Of a DNA stretch of 64,000 nucleotides, positions 43,340 to 54,614 are shown in pieces; positions within the stretch are counted from its first letter, which is position 1; every line of letters begins with the position of its first letter. Source of the stretch: Lantana camara. Lineage: Eukaryota; Streptophyta; Magnoliopsida; Lamiales; Verbenaceae. The translations under genes and the position numbers were made by a program. Below the pieces are notes generated by a model. The model was not told the origin of the DNA. It saw only the letters and a list, made by a program, of their open reading frames with translations, and did no database searches. The stretch covers positions 77,526,501-77,590,500 of the forward strand of contig CM074862.1 in the NCBI GenBank assembly GCA_037501455.1, written 5' to 3'.

Positions 43340-45981
43340 TGTAACGCCCCGGTTCCGGATGAAAAGATAAGCACGCCACGTGTGAGATTTTGATCGTAGG
43401 ATTTATATTAATTCTTTAATTTTATAATATTCCTACGTGACATCACATAATTTTATAAAATTCATGATACATTATTTATGCGAAATATATGATTTCATAT
43501 CATTGGAGAATTATTTCAAGTCATGGAAAAATATTTATTACGTGAAATAATTACCGAGAGTGCTTTAATTACCAAATTGTCCCTAGATGTTTATTTCTTT
43601 AAATTTAGGGACTAAAGTGCATAAATTTTCAAGGACTTAATTGATCATATTTCAAAACTATATATCCTCAATCGCATGACTTGGTTTCTTGGAGGATTAA
43701 TTGGTAAATTGTGGCATTTCGCACATTTCAAAATGGGATGAATCGATATATCATTTTCTCCAAGCTTCTTCTTCATTTTTTCATCCAATTCCATCGGTCC
43801 ATTTGCTTCCTTTCTCACCGAACCTTAAGCCAAAAAGAAAGAAGAGATTTCAACCATTTTTCATCAAGAATTTCAAGAAATATTGCAAGATTTGAAGCTT
43901 GATCATCATCTACATCTTTCTTCTTCATTTCTTTCATTTCAAGGTGGGTACTTGCATGGTTTGATGATTTTTGATCAAGTATGGGATTGCTAGGGTTTGA
44001 GAATTATGACATAAATGAGTTATTTGTTGATTGAAGCATGAATATGTGATTATAACATGATTTGTTCCTTGAATTCTTGAGAAATTGAGCTTGAATGATC
44101 AAGTGGTGCATGAACTTGAAACTTTGATTTCTTGATGATTTTTTATGGTTATATGTTTAAATGAAGTGTTATTGCCTTGTTGAACATGTATGCATATAAC
44201 CTACCAGAATTCCTTGCCTTTTTATTGATCAAACTTGAGTTTTCTGGGTTTTTTGTTTATGCCGTGAGCTTCCCCTGCTTCTGCTCTGTTTTTAAAACTT
44301 GCAGAAGCTGGGAACGGCCCTTCCCGGCTCAAGGCATTTTGGGAACGGTCGTTCCCACGCTTCTGATTCAAATTAGGTGGCCGAACCCGGGAACAGCCGT
44401 TCCCATTTTGGCCTGCGTGCCGGAAGGGCCGTTCCCAGCAGAAGGCGCGTTTTCAAATTGTAAAGTGCTGGCACGTTTTAAAGGGACACGGGAACGGCCA
44501 TTCCCATTTTCAAAGGGAAGCCGGAACGGTCGTTCCCCCTTCGGCTGGCAGAAGAAATGCTACTGCATAAATTTCAAATTTTGAGATGTTGATCCAATGA
44601 ATTCTTTGATCCCAAATTGCTATTATATGATTGAATACATGCTAAAACAAGATAATTTCATGCTACATTTCACATTGCTCGTCATCTCGTTGCATTTTCG
44701 CCGTTCGTCATATTTGGTCCATTTTGAGTCATGTCTCACGTATACAATCGTGTTTGCACAGGTCACGAGGTCGGGGACGAGGAGCAGGCTCCCTAGAGCA
44801 TATCCTTGTTTATTTTTGTAGCAAAGGTGAGGTTTTGTTCTAGGTACTTAGAACCTTACAACCCTTATGTGACATTTTTTGCCAAAGCTTATTATATCTA
44901 TAATCGTTTTCAAACTATAAACATTTTCAAGCAAGCAAGCCTTGACTGTTCATGATTTCAAGCATGTTTTGGTGAGTACATGATTGCACTTGGGCCGAAG
45001 GGTAGTTCTTGAGCCAACCGGGAAAGCAAGGACTGACGGGTAACTCTTGAGCTATCCTCACCTAATTGGGATCACCCCCGAAGTCACTAGGAGATTGGTG
45101 GTGGAAGGAGTTCCATGCGTGGGGGTCATGTTCCCGACGTACACCATGCTGTGGATAGTTGGGCCTTGCAAACCCACTATCACCCGGAGGAAGAAGGAGA
45201 CTGGGGACGGATCCGGCACCACGGATTGTCCTCGGGTTATTGCATGTTCTAATCATGATTATGTCTAATTGAGCACTAAATGAAATGTGTGATCACGTAT
45301 TAAATGAATCATGCAAGCACGTATTGTTCACGATTGGTGTAAAGGTTGGAGAATTACCCTTACTCGCCAGGCCACATGTTTCATGAAATGATCAAGTGAA
45401 CATGTTAAATTGAATAGTCGTAATCTCGGGCAAAGAACAATCTATTCTTGAACTTTATATTTATTTCATTCCAAGTCTTCACCCGAGATTATGACTTGCA
45501 TGTGACGTGTGCTATATATGTATATTGCCCCTCACTCAGTCTTCGGTAGACTGATACTTCACTTTTCAGGTACCCGGTCGTGCTAGGCGGGAGTCGAGTC
45601 AGGTCTTGCATTTCCCTGAGTCTAGCATTGTATCTTCATGTATAGAACTTTTGGGCATCTCACGTTATGATCATTATTACTACATTTTGGATACTTGGAC
45701 ATGTAGAACATATAAGAGATGATAATGTATTGATAATTAATGTTGGTACCTACTATGTATATACTTTGGTAAATATGGTATCTATACGTATTAATTGAAA
45801 TGCTTCCGCTTTTAATTTCATGTCTTGGTTTGTGTATGTTGGGGAGTGTCCCGCCTAGCTCGTTATTTTCATGATTGTTACCCGTTCGCTATATGTTCGG
45901 TTTATGTACGGATTGTCCATTTCGTATGTGGATCGGGCTATAGTGCGGGGGATGTAGTGCCTTGGGGTTTAGGGTGCTACA
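43340..45981 (+). mobile_element. 2.6-kb LTR-like element (TGTAACGCC...TGCTACA)
   Basis: Starts TGTAACGCCCCGG and ends AGGGTGCTACA. Flanked by GATCC (43335-43339) and AATCC (45982-45986), a 5-bp duplication with one change. Removal rejoins the array's 190-bp block as seen uninterrupted in later units (GCAACGATCCCATTGGG). It is probably a solo LTR of the same superfamily as 34633-38312. Short ORFs inside are not supported as genes. Confidence 0.8.
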
Positions 45982-46670
45982 AATCCCATTGGGCAGATGT
46001 ATTGCATTCGGATCCATAGCCTAGCAAAGAAAGCAGTAGAAAGAAAGTAGAAAGGAGCAACGGAAGTAGAGAAAAGCAAAGAAAATGGAGGTATTTGTTG
46101 ACCTAGAGGGTTGCACATATGTTTATGCCCCATTTTTTATCTTATTCGATTTATTTTTTATACATATTTTTTTTATCCTCTTTGACATATTTTGTATTTA
46201 TTTGGCTCTTTTTGGTATCGTTATATCCATTTTTTAACTTGTTTGATCTATTTTAAACTCGTTTAATTAATTTTGAGCTTGTTTTTTAATAATTCGACTT
46301 ATTTTTTACTCGTTTGACTTGTTTTGGACCCATTACATTCGTTTTTCAACTTGTTCGATCTATTTTAGACTTGTTAACCAATTTTGGACTAGCCACCTAT
46401 TTTGGACATGTTTTGTTCATTTTTCGACCTGATCAACCCATTTTAAACTTAATTAATCAGTTCTGGACCATATTTGTCCATTTTAAACCAATTTCACGAG
46501 TACAAACAAGTCAAAAATGGATTTAGCATAGACCAAATTGGTTGAACAAGTCACAAATCATTTAAATGTGTCAAACAAGTCAAAACACGAGTGAAATAGG
46601 TCCAAACAGATCAAATGAGTCCAAAATAGGTCGAATAGGTCAAAAAACTTGTGAAATAGGCCAAAATGAG

Positions 46671-48147
46671 TCGAACGAGTCCAAAATAGGCCGAACATGT
46701 TAAAGAGATTGGTGAAACGGGCCCAAAACAGGTCGAACGAGTGCTAAATAGATCGAATAGGTCAAAAAACGAGTGAAGCGGGTCTACCCCATGCCCTTCT
46801 TGCTCTGGCGCATCTTCCCCTTAAACTCTCTGTTGCATCTCCTTGCGCTTCAGTGCCAAACCAAGCTCCAGCTAATGTGGGGGTACGACAATGTACTAAA
46901 ACCCATTAGAAGGGACTAGTAGGTTGCCGTTGGGCAGAGCAACGATCCCATTGGGTAAATGTATTGCATTCTAATCCATGGCGTAGCAAAGAAAGAGGCC
47001 AACATAGGCCGAACATAAGTTGAAATATGTCAAACAGGTCATAAAACTTGTGAAATAGGCCAACATAAGTCGAACGAGTCCAAAATAGGCCGAACATGTT
47101 AAAGAGATTGGTGAAACGGGCCCAAAACAGGTCAAACGAGTGCTAAATAGACCGAATAGGTCAAAAAACGAGTGAAGCGGGTGTACCCCATGCCCTTATT
47201 GCTCTGGTGGATCATCCCCTTAAACTTTCTGCTACATTCCCTTGCGCTTCAGCGCCAAACCAAGATCCAGCCAATATGGGGGTCCCATATGTACCAAAAC
47301 CCATTAGAAGGGACCAGTAGGTTGCCATTGGGCAAATGTATTGCATTCAGATCCATGGCCTAGCAAAGACAGCAGTAGAAAGAAGAAAAGAAAACGGCGA
47401 CAGTAGAATCGAACGAGTCCAAAATAGGCCGAACATGTTAAAGAGATTGGTGAAACGGGCCCAAAACAGGTCGAACGAGTGCTAAATTGATCGAATAGGT
47501 CGAAAAACGAGTGAAGCGGGTCTACCCCATGCCCTTCTTGCTCTGGCGCATCTTCCCCTTAAACTCTCTGTTGCATCTCCTTGCGCTTCAGTGCCAAACC
47601 AAGCTCCAGCCAATGTGGGGGGTACGACAATGTACTAAAACCCATTAGAAGGGACTAGTAGGTTGCCGTTGGGCAGAGCAACGATCCCATTGGGCAAATG
47701 TATTGCATTCTAATCCATGGCGTAGCAAAGAAAGAGGCCAACATAGGCCGAACATAAGTCGAAATATGTCAAACAGGTCATAAAACTTGTGAAATAGGCC
47801 AACATAAGTCGAACGAGTCCAAAATAGGCCGAACATGTTAAAGAGATTGGTGAAACGGGCCCAAAACAGGTCGAACGAGTGCTAAATAGATCGAATAGGT
47901 CAAAAAACGAGTGAAGCGGGTCTACCCCATGCCCTTATTGCTCTGGTGGATCATCCCCTTAAACTTTCTGCTACATTCCCTTGCGCTTCAGTGCCAAACC
48001 AAGATCCAGCCAATATGGGGGTCCCATATGTACCAAAACCCATTAGAAGGGACCAGTAGGTTGCCATTGGGCAAATGTATTGCATTCAGTTCCATGGCCT
48101 AGCAAAGACAGCAGTAGAAAGAAGAAAAGAAAACGGCGACAGTAGAA
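46671..48147. repeat. 738-bp tandem duplication within the array
   Basis: 46671-47408 and 47409-48147 match throughout, with about ten differences by eye and one extra G in the second copy. Each copy contains two versions of the 190-bp block, so the duplication arose after a smaller internal rearrangement. Confidence 0.9.
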
Positions 48148-48940
48148 AGAAAGTAGATAGGAGCAACGAAAGTAGAAAAAAGCAAAGAAAGCGGAGGTAT
48201 TTGTTTTAACCTAGAGGGTTGCACATATGTTTAGGCCCATTTTTTTATCTTATTCGATCTATTTTTTAGACATACTTTTTATCCTATTGGATATATTTTG
48301 AATTTATTTGGCTTTCTTTGGTATAGTTATATCCATTTTTTAACTGGTTTGATCTATTTTAAACTCGTTTAATTAAGTTTGAACTCGTTTTTTAAACAAT
48401 TCGATTTATTTTTCACTCGTTTGACTTTTTTTGGACCCACTACATTCGTTTTTCAACTTCTTTAACTAATTTTGGACTCGTTCCACCTATTTTGGACTTG
48501 TTTCATTCATTTTTCAACCTGATCAACCCGTTTTAAACTCAATTAATCAATTATGGACCATATTTATCCATTTTAAACTAGTTTCACGAATACAAACAAG
48601 TCAAAAATGGATTTAACATAGACCTAATGGGTTAAACAAGTCCAAAATCGTTTAAATGGGTCAAACAAGTCCAAACACGAGTTAAATGTGTCCAAAACGG
48701 ATCAAATGAGTCCAAAATAGGTCAAACAGGTCAAAGAACTTGTGAAATAGGCCAAAATAAGTCGAACGAGTCCGAAATAGGCCGAACATGTTAAAGAGAT
48801 TGGTGAAACAGGCCCAAACAGGTCGAACGAGTGCTAAATAGATCGAATAGGTCAAAAACCGAGTGAAGCGGGTCTATACCATGTCCTTCTTGCTCTGGCG
48901 GCTCTTCCCCTTCAACTCCCTGCTGCATCCCCTTGCGCTT

Positions 48941-49069
48941 CTACGCTAAACCAAGCTCCAGCCAATACGGGGGTCCGACAATATACCAAAACCCATTAGA
49001 AGGAACCAGTAGGTTGCCGTTGGGCAGAGCAACGATCCCATTGGGCAGATGTATTGCATTCGAATCCAT
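48941..49069 (-). pseudogene. Best-preserved copy of the array's small ORF
   Basis: Minus-strand ATG at 49069 opens MDSNAIHLPNGIVALPNG, then NLLVPSNGFWYIVG and PPYWLELGLA, before a TAG. In sister units the same block reads further, as LKRKGMQQGV, where this copy has the stop. Others have a TAG at codon 3 (46977 and about 50042) or a deletion (47350, 48089). I do not recognise the protein. It looks like a captured coding fragment spread by tandem duplication and now decaying. Confidence 0.4.
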
Positions 49070-50393
49070 GGTCTAGCAAAGAAAGCAGTAGAAAGAAGCA
49101 AAGAAAGCGGCGGCGGTAGAAAGAAAGTAGAAAGAAGCAAAAAAAGTGAGGTATTTGTTGATCTAGAGGGTTGCACATATGTTTAGGCCCCATTTTTTAT
49201 CTTATTCGATCTATTTTTTATACATATTATTTTTTTTATCCTATTCGACATATTTTAAATTTATTTGGCTCTTTTTGGTATCGTTATATCAATTTTTAAC
49301 TTGTTTGATCTATTTTAAACTCGTTTAATTAATTGTGAACTCGCTTTTTAAATAATTCGACTTATTTTTTACTCGTTTGACTTGTTTTGGACCCATTACA
49401 TTCATTTTTCAACTTGTTAAATCTATTTTAGACTTGTTTAACCAATTTTGGACTCGTTCCACCTATTTTGGACATGTTTCATTCATTTTTCAACCTGATC
49501 AACCTATTTTAAACTCAATTAATCAGTTCTGGACAATATTTGTCCATTTTAAACTAGTTTCACGAGTACAAACAAGTCAAAAATGGATTTAGTGTAGACC
49601 AAATTGGTTGAACAAGTCACAAATCGTTTAAATGGGTCAAACAAGTCAAAACACGAGTGAAATGGGTCCAAACAGATCAAATGAGTCCAAAATAGGTCGA
49701 ATAGGTCAAAAAAATTGTGAAATAGGCCAAAATGAGTCGAACGAGTCCAAAATAGGCCGGACATGTTAAAGAGATTGCTGAAACGGGCCCAAAACAGGTC
49801 GAACGAGTGTTACATAGAACGAATAGGTCGAAAAACGAGTGAAGCGGGTCTACCCCATGCCCTTCTTGCTCTGGCGTATTTTCCCCTTAAACTCCCTATT
49901 GCATCTCCTTGCGCTTCAGCGCCAAACCAAGCTCCAGCCAATGTGGGGGTACGACAATGTACCAAAACCCATTAGAAGGGACTAGTAGGTTGCCGTTGGG
50001 CAGAGCAACGATCCCATTGGGCAAATGTATTGCATTCTAATCCATGGCGTAGCAAAGAAAGCAGTAGAAAGAAGAAAAGAAAGTGGCGATAGTAGAAAGA
50101 AACTAGAAAGGAGCAACGAAAGTAGAAGGAAGCAAAGAAAGCGAAGGTATTTGTTTGGACCTAGAGGGTTGCACATATGTTTAGGCCCCATTTTTTATCT
50201 TATTCGATCTATTTTTTATACATATTTTTTTATCATATTCGACATATTTTGAATTTATTTTGCTCTTTTTTGTATAGTTATATACATTATTTAACTTGTA
50301 TGATCTATTTTATACTCGTTTAATTTGATGGGTCTGAATATGGGGTACAGAGTCCAATGACTTTACAATTTGTTTAGGTGAGGAAACCAGTTT

Positions 50394-52326
50394 TGTTAGG
50401 AATAGTGCCCTAGAAAGCCGATTGTATATCCGCTTTGTGCTTTTCCTTATTGTAATCACAGACAATCTTTGAATAAAATAACGAATTGAGGCAACACTTC
50501 TTTATATGCTCTTGTTTGGTATGCGTTTACTTTAGCTGTGCATGTATGAGAACTCCCCTAATCCTGATGACTTTAGGACTCTACCATTTAGGTGAAATGG
50601 TTCATGAAACGAGCCCTATATCACATAAGTCATGATTAGTAAAATACTCCAAGTCGATGAGTCCTACAGACAGTGGGAGTGTCAACCTGACTCCTCTAAG
50701 GCTTGCTTGTGGGATCACGCCCTTAAGAAGGACCACCTTGTTTCATGGAGGTGCAAAGTGTATAGTTGATACGTGCGTGATACATAAGGGTGCTTACTTT
50801 AATAAGTAAGTTCACTGAGGTGCCCCGTGTGAGAACATTCCTAAATGGGAAAGGAAGTTTCTATTTCAGGAAATGGAAACTTCCAGATTAGGAAATATCT
50901 CACGAGTCATTGATGTGATTAATTGATCCTTAGACTTGAGGTTCCTTGTCACTTTATGAGTTAACTTTGTAGTCTTAGGTATAAGCTTTAAAGGGTGTCG
51001 CCTTAGACAACTGATTCAAGGCTTATGCTGGGGCTGCACAAGTGACTCATGAAAGTGAATGAGAATCAAGATAGGACCTACACTTGCATTTGCAAGGTGA
51101 TCTCTTATTGTGTAAGTCATTCATATGCCATATGGAGTCCTTGGCCAAGGCAGTAGATCAAGACATCAAGAAAAGGGTTTCTTGGATTGAGATCAAATGG
51201 TTATGAAATGCACTTAGCTTTAAGACCGGATTATTAGGGTTCTGATTATTCCCTTGCCCTAGATCTTGGTTGAGAGATAGTAAGTAGGAGGATTGTATCT
51301 CACATGAATCAATGACTTAAAGGTTCTGTCGAATCCGAACATTCCAATTCAGCTAGGGGTTAAACACCTGTTGCTAGACTATGGTCGTTTAATCTGTGGA
51401 CTGATTAATTAATTAGTGAATTAATTAATTGGGGTCACTGCTAATTGAATTGAGAACCTAGAGGGTCACACACAACAACTTGGTTACATGAGTTGAGGCT
51501 TAAAAATGATTAAACGAGTTAATCGAGCCTAAGGGGTTCCACACGTGTGAAATCACACGTGTGGCTCACGTGATTGGACACGTGTCATTAAGACACGTGT
51601 GCCACACGTGGTTATGTGATGTTAAATAATTAATGTGTTAATTATTTAATAGACTTTGGTTTAATTTTGAATTAAAAAGAAAGTCTAATTTTGGAGAAAA
51701 TAATCTAGTTAATTAATTACGAATTAATTAATTAGATAAAAATAAGTTATTTATTTTATAATAAATAAAGTATAAAATTATCCAAAAATAGTTTGGATAT
51801 TTTTAGCTCTCTTAAAAGTTGACTAGAATTAGAATTCAAAGTCAAAGTTGGAAAATACTTGATGATCAAGTAATAGGAGAGAGAGGAAGCAAATCCTTTC
51901 CCAACAAGGATTTGGATCGGCACTCCCTCCTATATATAGGGGAGCTCGTGCTCCCCTTTAGAGCTAATTGACAATTCTTTTGGTTCATGTGTTGAACACC
52001 TTCCTTTCTCCAAGATTATATTAAACCCTAGGTTAAGCCTAAACACTAACTAGAGAACTAGCATCCTTACTAGTTAGATTGTGATCAAGTTGGTGGACTT
52101 TCTCTAGAGACTTCAAGTTAGAAGTTTGAAGATTCGAGCTTTACCAAGGAGAGGGGATCAAGCCGCGAGAAGAGCGTTCTTGGGTGGCTTGAAACGCTTC
52201 AAGAAAGAATAAAAGAAAAGTAAGTTTTCTATCTTTACGAATTTGGTTACACGATTCCGAGTTCAAGGTCCTTTTGTTGGGAAAATTTTTTAAATTCCGC
52301 TGCTTTCTGATTCGTGTTTTCCAACA
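50394..52326 (+). repeat. 5' LTR of the plus-strand Angela-like element
   Basis: 1933 bp, TGTTAGGAATAG to TTTTCCAACA. A TATA box (TATATATAG) is at 51931-51939. Six CACGTG cores lie within about 75 bp at 51540-51612. Confidence 0.92.
51540..51612. promoter_or_regulatory. G-box cluster in the LTR
   Basis: Six CACGTG cores, several inside larger palindromes such as CCACACGTGTG, lie about 320 bp upstream of the TATA box. CACGTG is the core of plant G-box/ABRE elements bound by bZIP and bHLH factors. Five cores are also present in the LTR copies at 56899-56972 and 4826-5100. Confidence 0.6.
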
Positions 52327-52328
52327 AG

Positions 52329-52340
52329 TGGTATCAGAGC
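52329..52340 (+). other. Primer-binding site of the plus-strand Angela-like element
   Basis: TGGTATCAGAGC, complementary to the 3' end of initiator tRNA-Met, two bases after the LTR. Confidence 0.9.
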
Positions 52341-52589
52341 CACCTCGTTAATCGTGTTTCTGATTTGTCTCAATTATACTGAATTTGGTAGAAATTCTTA
52401 GGCTTGATGCGATTGAGTATTTGTAATTGTTTTAGAAAGCCTGAATTACGAAACTGTATTTTTTCCTGAAAGTTTCTGAAAATTGGTTTTTGCAAAAAAA
52501 TTAATTTTTGAAAACAATTTTAGATTTGAAACTGTATAAACTGTTTTTGGATTAATTGGATTGGTTTTGCTTTTGAACGAAAACACGAA

Positions 52590-52950
52590 ACGAAAACCCG
52601 GATCACGACGAACACGCGAAACCCCGCGCGCGAAGGCGTCGCGCGCGCGGGCTTCGCGCGCCACCCTCCCGCAACCGCGCGGGAGGCCCTCCCGGGCATG
52701 CCGCCCGTCGCCGCCCAGGCCTGGCCGGGACAGACCGGCCAGTCGCCCAGCACCTCCCGCACGCCTATGCGGGAGCCTAGGCGCGCCCGCCCAGGGCGGC
52801 CGAGACTGGCCGCCCACCCCGCCCGCATGCTCGCGGGAAAGCCGCGCCCAGCAGCGAGCGCACTCGCGCGGCCTTGGCCGCGCGCTGTGCGCGCCTGTCG
52901 CGCGCGCGCGCCGAGTGCGTGCGGTCTTCTCCGCGTACGGGTCCCGTTTT
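52590..52950 (+). other. GC-rich block of the untranslated leader
   Basis: An abrupt CpG-rich stretch (GCGCGCG words throughout) in an otherwise AT-rich leader between primer-binding site and gag. Long Arg/Ala/Pro-rich ORFs on both strands arise from base composition alone. The minus-strand copy has a GC-rich block at the matching place (63750-64000) with different sequence. Confidence 0.75.
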
Positions 52951-54087
52951 CGCGATCCGGCCTTTTCGTGTTTCGTGCAATCCAGTCCCAATTTTATTTG
53001 AATTTTAAAATTTTATTTTTGAATATTTATTTTAATTTTGAATAAAACTTAAAATTGGGATTTTTTTTTGAGAAATTGAAACGGTTTATATTTTGGGAAA
53101 ATACATCTTGATAAAATTATTAATTTTCAGAAATTAATTGGAATTTTATTTGTTTTGGTAATTTGGGATTTATTGAAAACTTTTATAAATAAGACTCGCA
53201 TCAAGTCGTGTTTTAAGCTATTAGAGCTTAAAGCGAGAATTTTAATTTATTGGTTAAATTTAAATTCTTGCAAAAGCATGTTAGGTGATCATGGGTTTAG
53301 ATCTATGTATGGTTTTAATTTATGCACATGGATGGTTTAAATTGGGGTTGGAGCCCTACAGTTGCATTTTTCAATTGAGGTTGGAGCCTCACTTATGTGC
53401 GTACTGTTATGTGATTTATTATGTGGCTTTCCATATTACTGTTTTTGAGGCCGGGGTATGCCCCGTGTAATTGTCTAAGGCCAATATGAAGATTGAGCCT
53501 TATTACTTTATGTCTTTTTCTTTTTATTGTAATTTGAGAGTAGAGATAGGTGGTGAGGTTTTATTTTCATTTTGGAGACAATGCACCCATGGAGTAAGAT
53601 GGACCACATTCAAGTAACAAGGAGGCCATAAGTGAAGACCCCTCAAAATGTTAGGGAGGGGAATCTCAATTGTTAAATGTAATAGAGATAGGGCTCGTAT
53701 TTTGTTACCGCTTTCCCTTATGTGATTTGAACTGTTTATGTGGCATGTATGTTAGAACTTGTGATTGTGGAGTGGCTCCCACATATCACGCATAAGATAG
53801 GTAGAACCCATGATCATTACATGTTAGTATCATGCTAGGACATGTTATCTGTTTATGTGCTTGTTTGAAATGCATTTAAGTGTACTTGCATTAATCAAGA
53901 CTAATAAAATTGGATAACATATATGTTGGTGAGGTCGAACCGGACAACTCTCCGGTTGATTCGAAAATTCCCATTAAATATTAAGCTAATTTCGAACAAA
54001 TAGGTGTTTAATTCGATATGCAAATTTTGAATTAAATTCCTAGCATTCCATCAATAGGTTTTAAGTTTAGTAAGTAAAGCTAGTTAT

Positions 54088-54410
54088 TGTCCGCGAGTCG
54101 TGGGATAGCTAGTGGAGCTTATTAGTTCTTAGTTACCTAATTAATCATTTTAAATGGTCAATATTTCGTGGTCAATTTTAGCAAGGGCGATGTCCGCGAG
54201 TCGTGGGTCGTTCGAACTAAGTTTTGGTCATGATCTTATGATTGATGGGTCTAGCTTAACGCCTAAGTAAATATGGATGTCGCACGAGTCGTGGGTCCAT
54301 ATTGAAAGATAGGTGATGCAAAAACAATTACTAAGAGTTCTAAAGGTGTTAGAATTGGTAAGTTGTACCTACCTAGGGTTCTTACTTAGAATGTCCGCGA
54401 GTCGTGGGTT
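54088..54410 (+). repeat. Four dispersed copies of a 16-bp leader motif
   Basis: GTCCGCGAGTCGTGGG occurs near 54089, 54192 and 54393, with a variant (GTCGCACGAGTCGTGGG) near 54279. The spacing is about 90-115 bp in non-coding leader. All four are kept in the other element (62260-62580, minus). Confidence 0.85.
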
Positions 54411-54614
54411 CGAGGTAAAATGCCTAGGATCTTAGTACCCATTGGGAAACGTGTTCCTCTTAGATCTTTGGGAATTCTAGATCTTTGAAAAACAGTGGGA
54501 GCTACAACAGATTAAAGACCTTATCTTTTGTATATCGTTATAATTCAGCATGCTCACTAGTTCTCTGTTTTACCATTTAGGTCGTAGATTCTGTGATTCT
54601 CTACGTGTTTTGAA

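Larger units (their letters stand above)
42536..50330. repeat. Tandem array of about 1-kb hairpin units
   Basis: The anchor GAGGGTTGCACATATGTTTA recurs at about 46104, 48215, 49168 and 50166; the two single-unit spacings are about 950 and 1000 bp. Each unit has a T-rich arm made of CTATTTTGGACTCGTTCGAC-like words, then an A-rich arm of the complementary words (GTCGAACGAGTCCAAAATAG). A 190-bp block containing a small minus-strand ORF and a GAAAGCAGTAGAAAGAAG-type purine spacer follow. A 2.6-kb LTR-like element interrupts the first unit. The last unit breaks off about 60 bp before the LTR at 50394. Confidence 0.85.

Noticed and set aside
44177..44584. 135-codon ORF in an LTR-like element
   Set aside because: It spans the repeated GGAACGGCC words and is not kept in the related elements.
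46906..48102. Repeated 63-codon ORFs in the tandem array
   Set aside because: They are out-of-frame shadows of the small Met-started ORF and merely repeat with the array.
52446..53001. Long Arg/Ala/Pro-rich ORFs on both strands
   Set aside because: They lie in the GC-rich retrotransposon leader, exist in several frames at once and show no motif. High GC content removes stop codons by chance.
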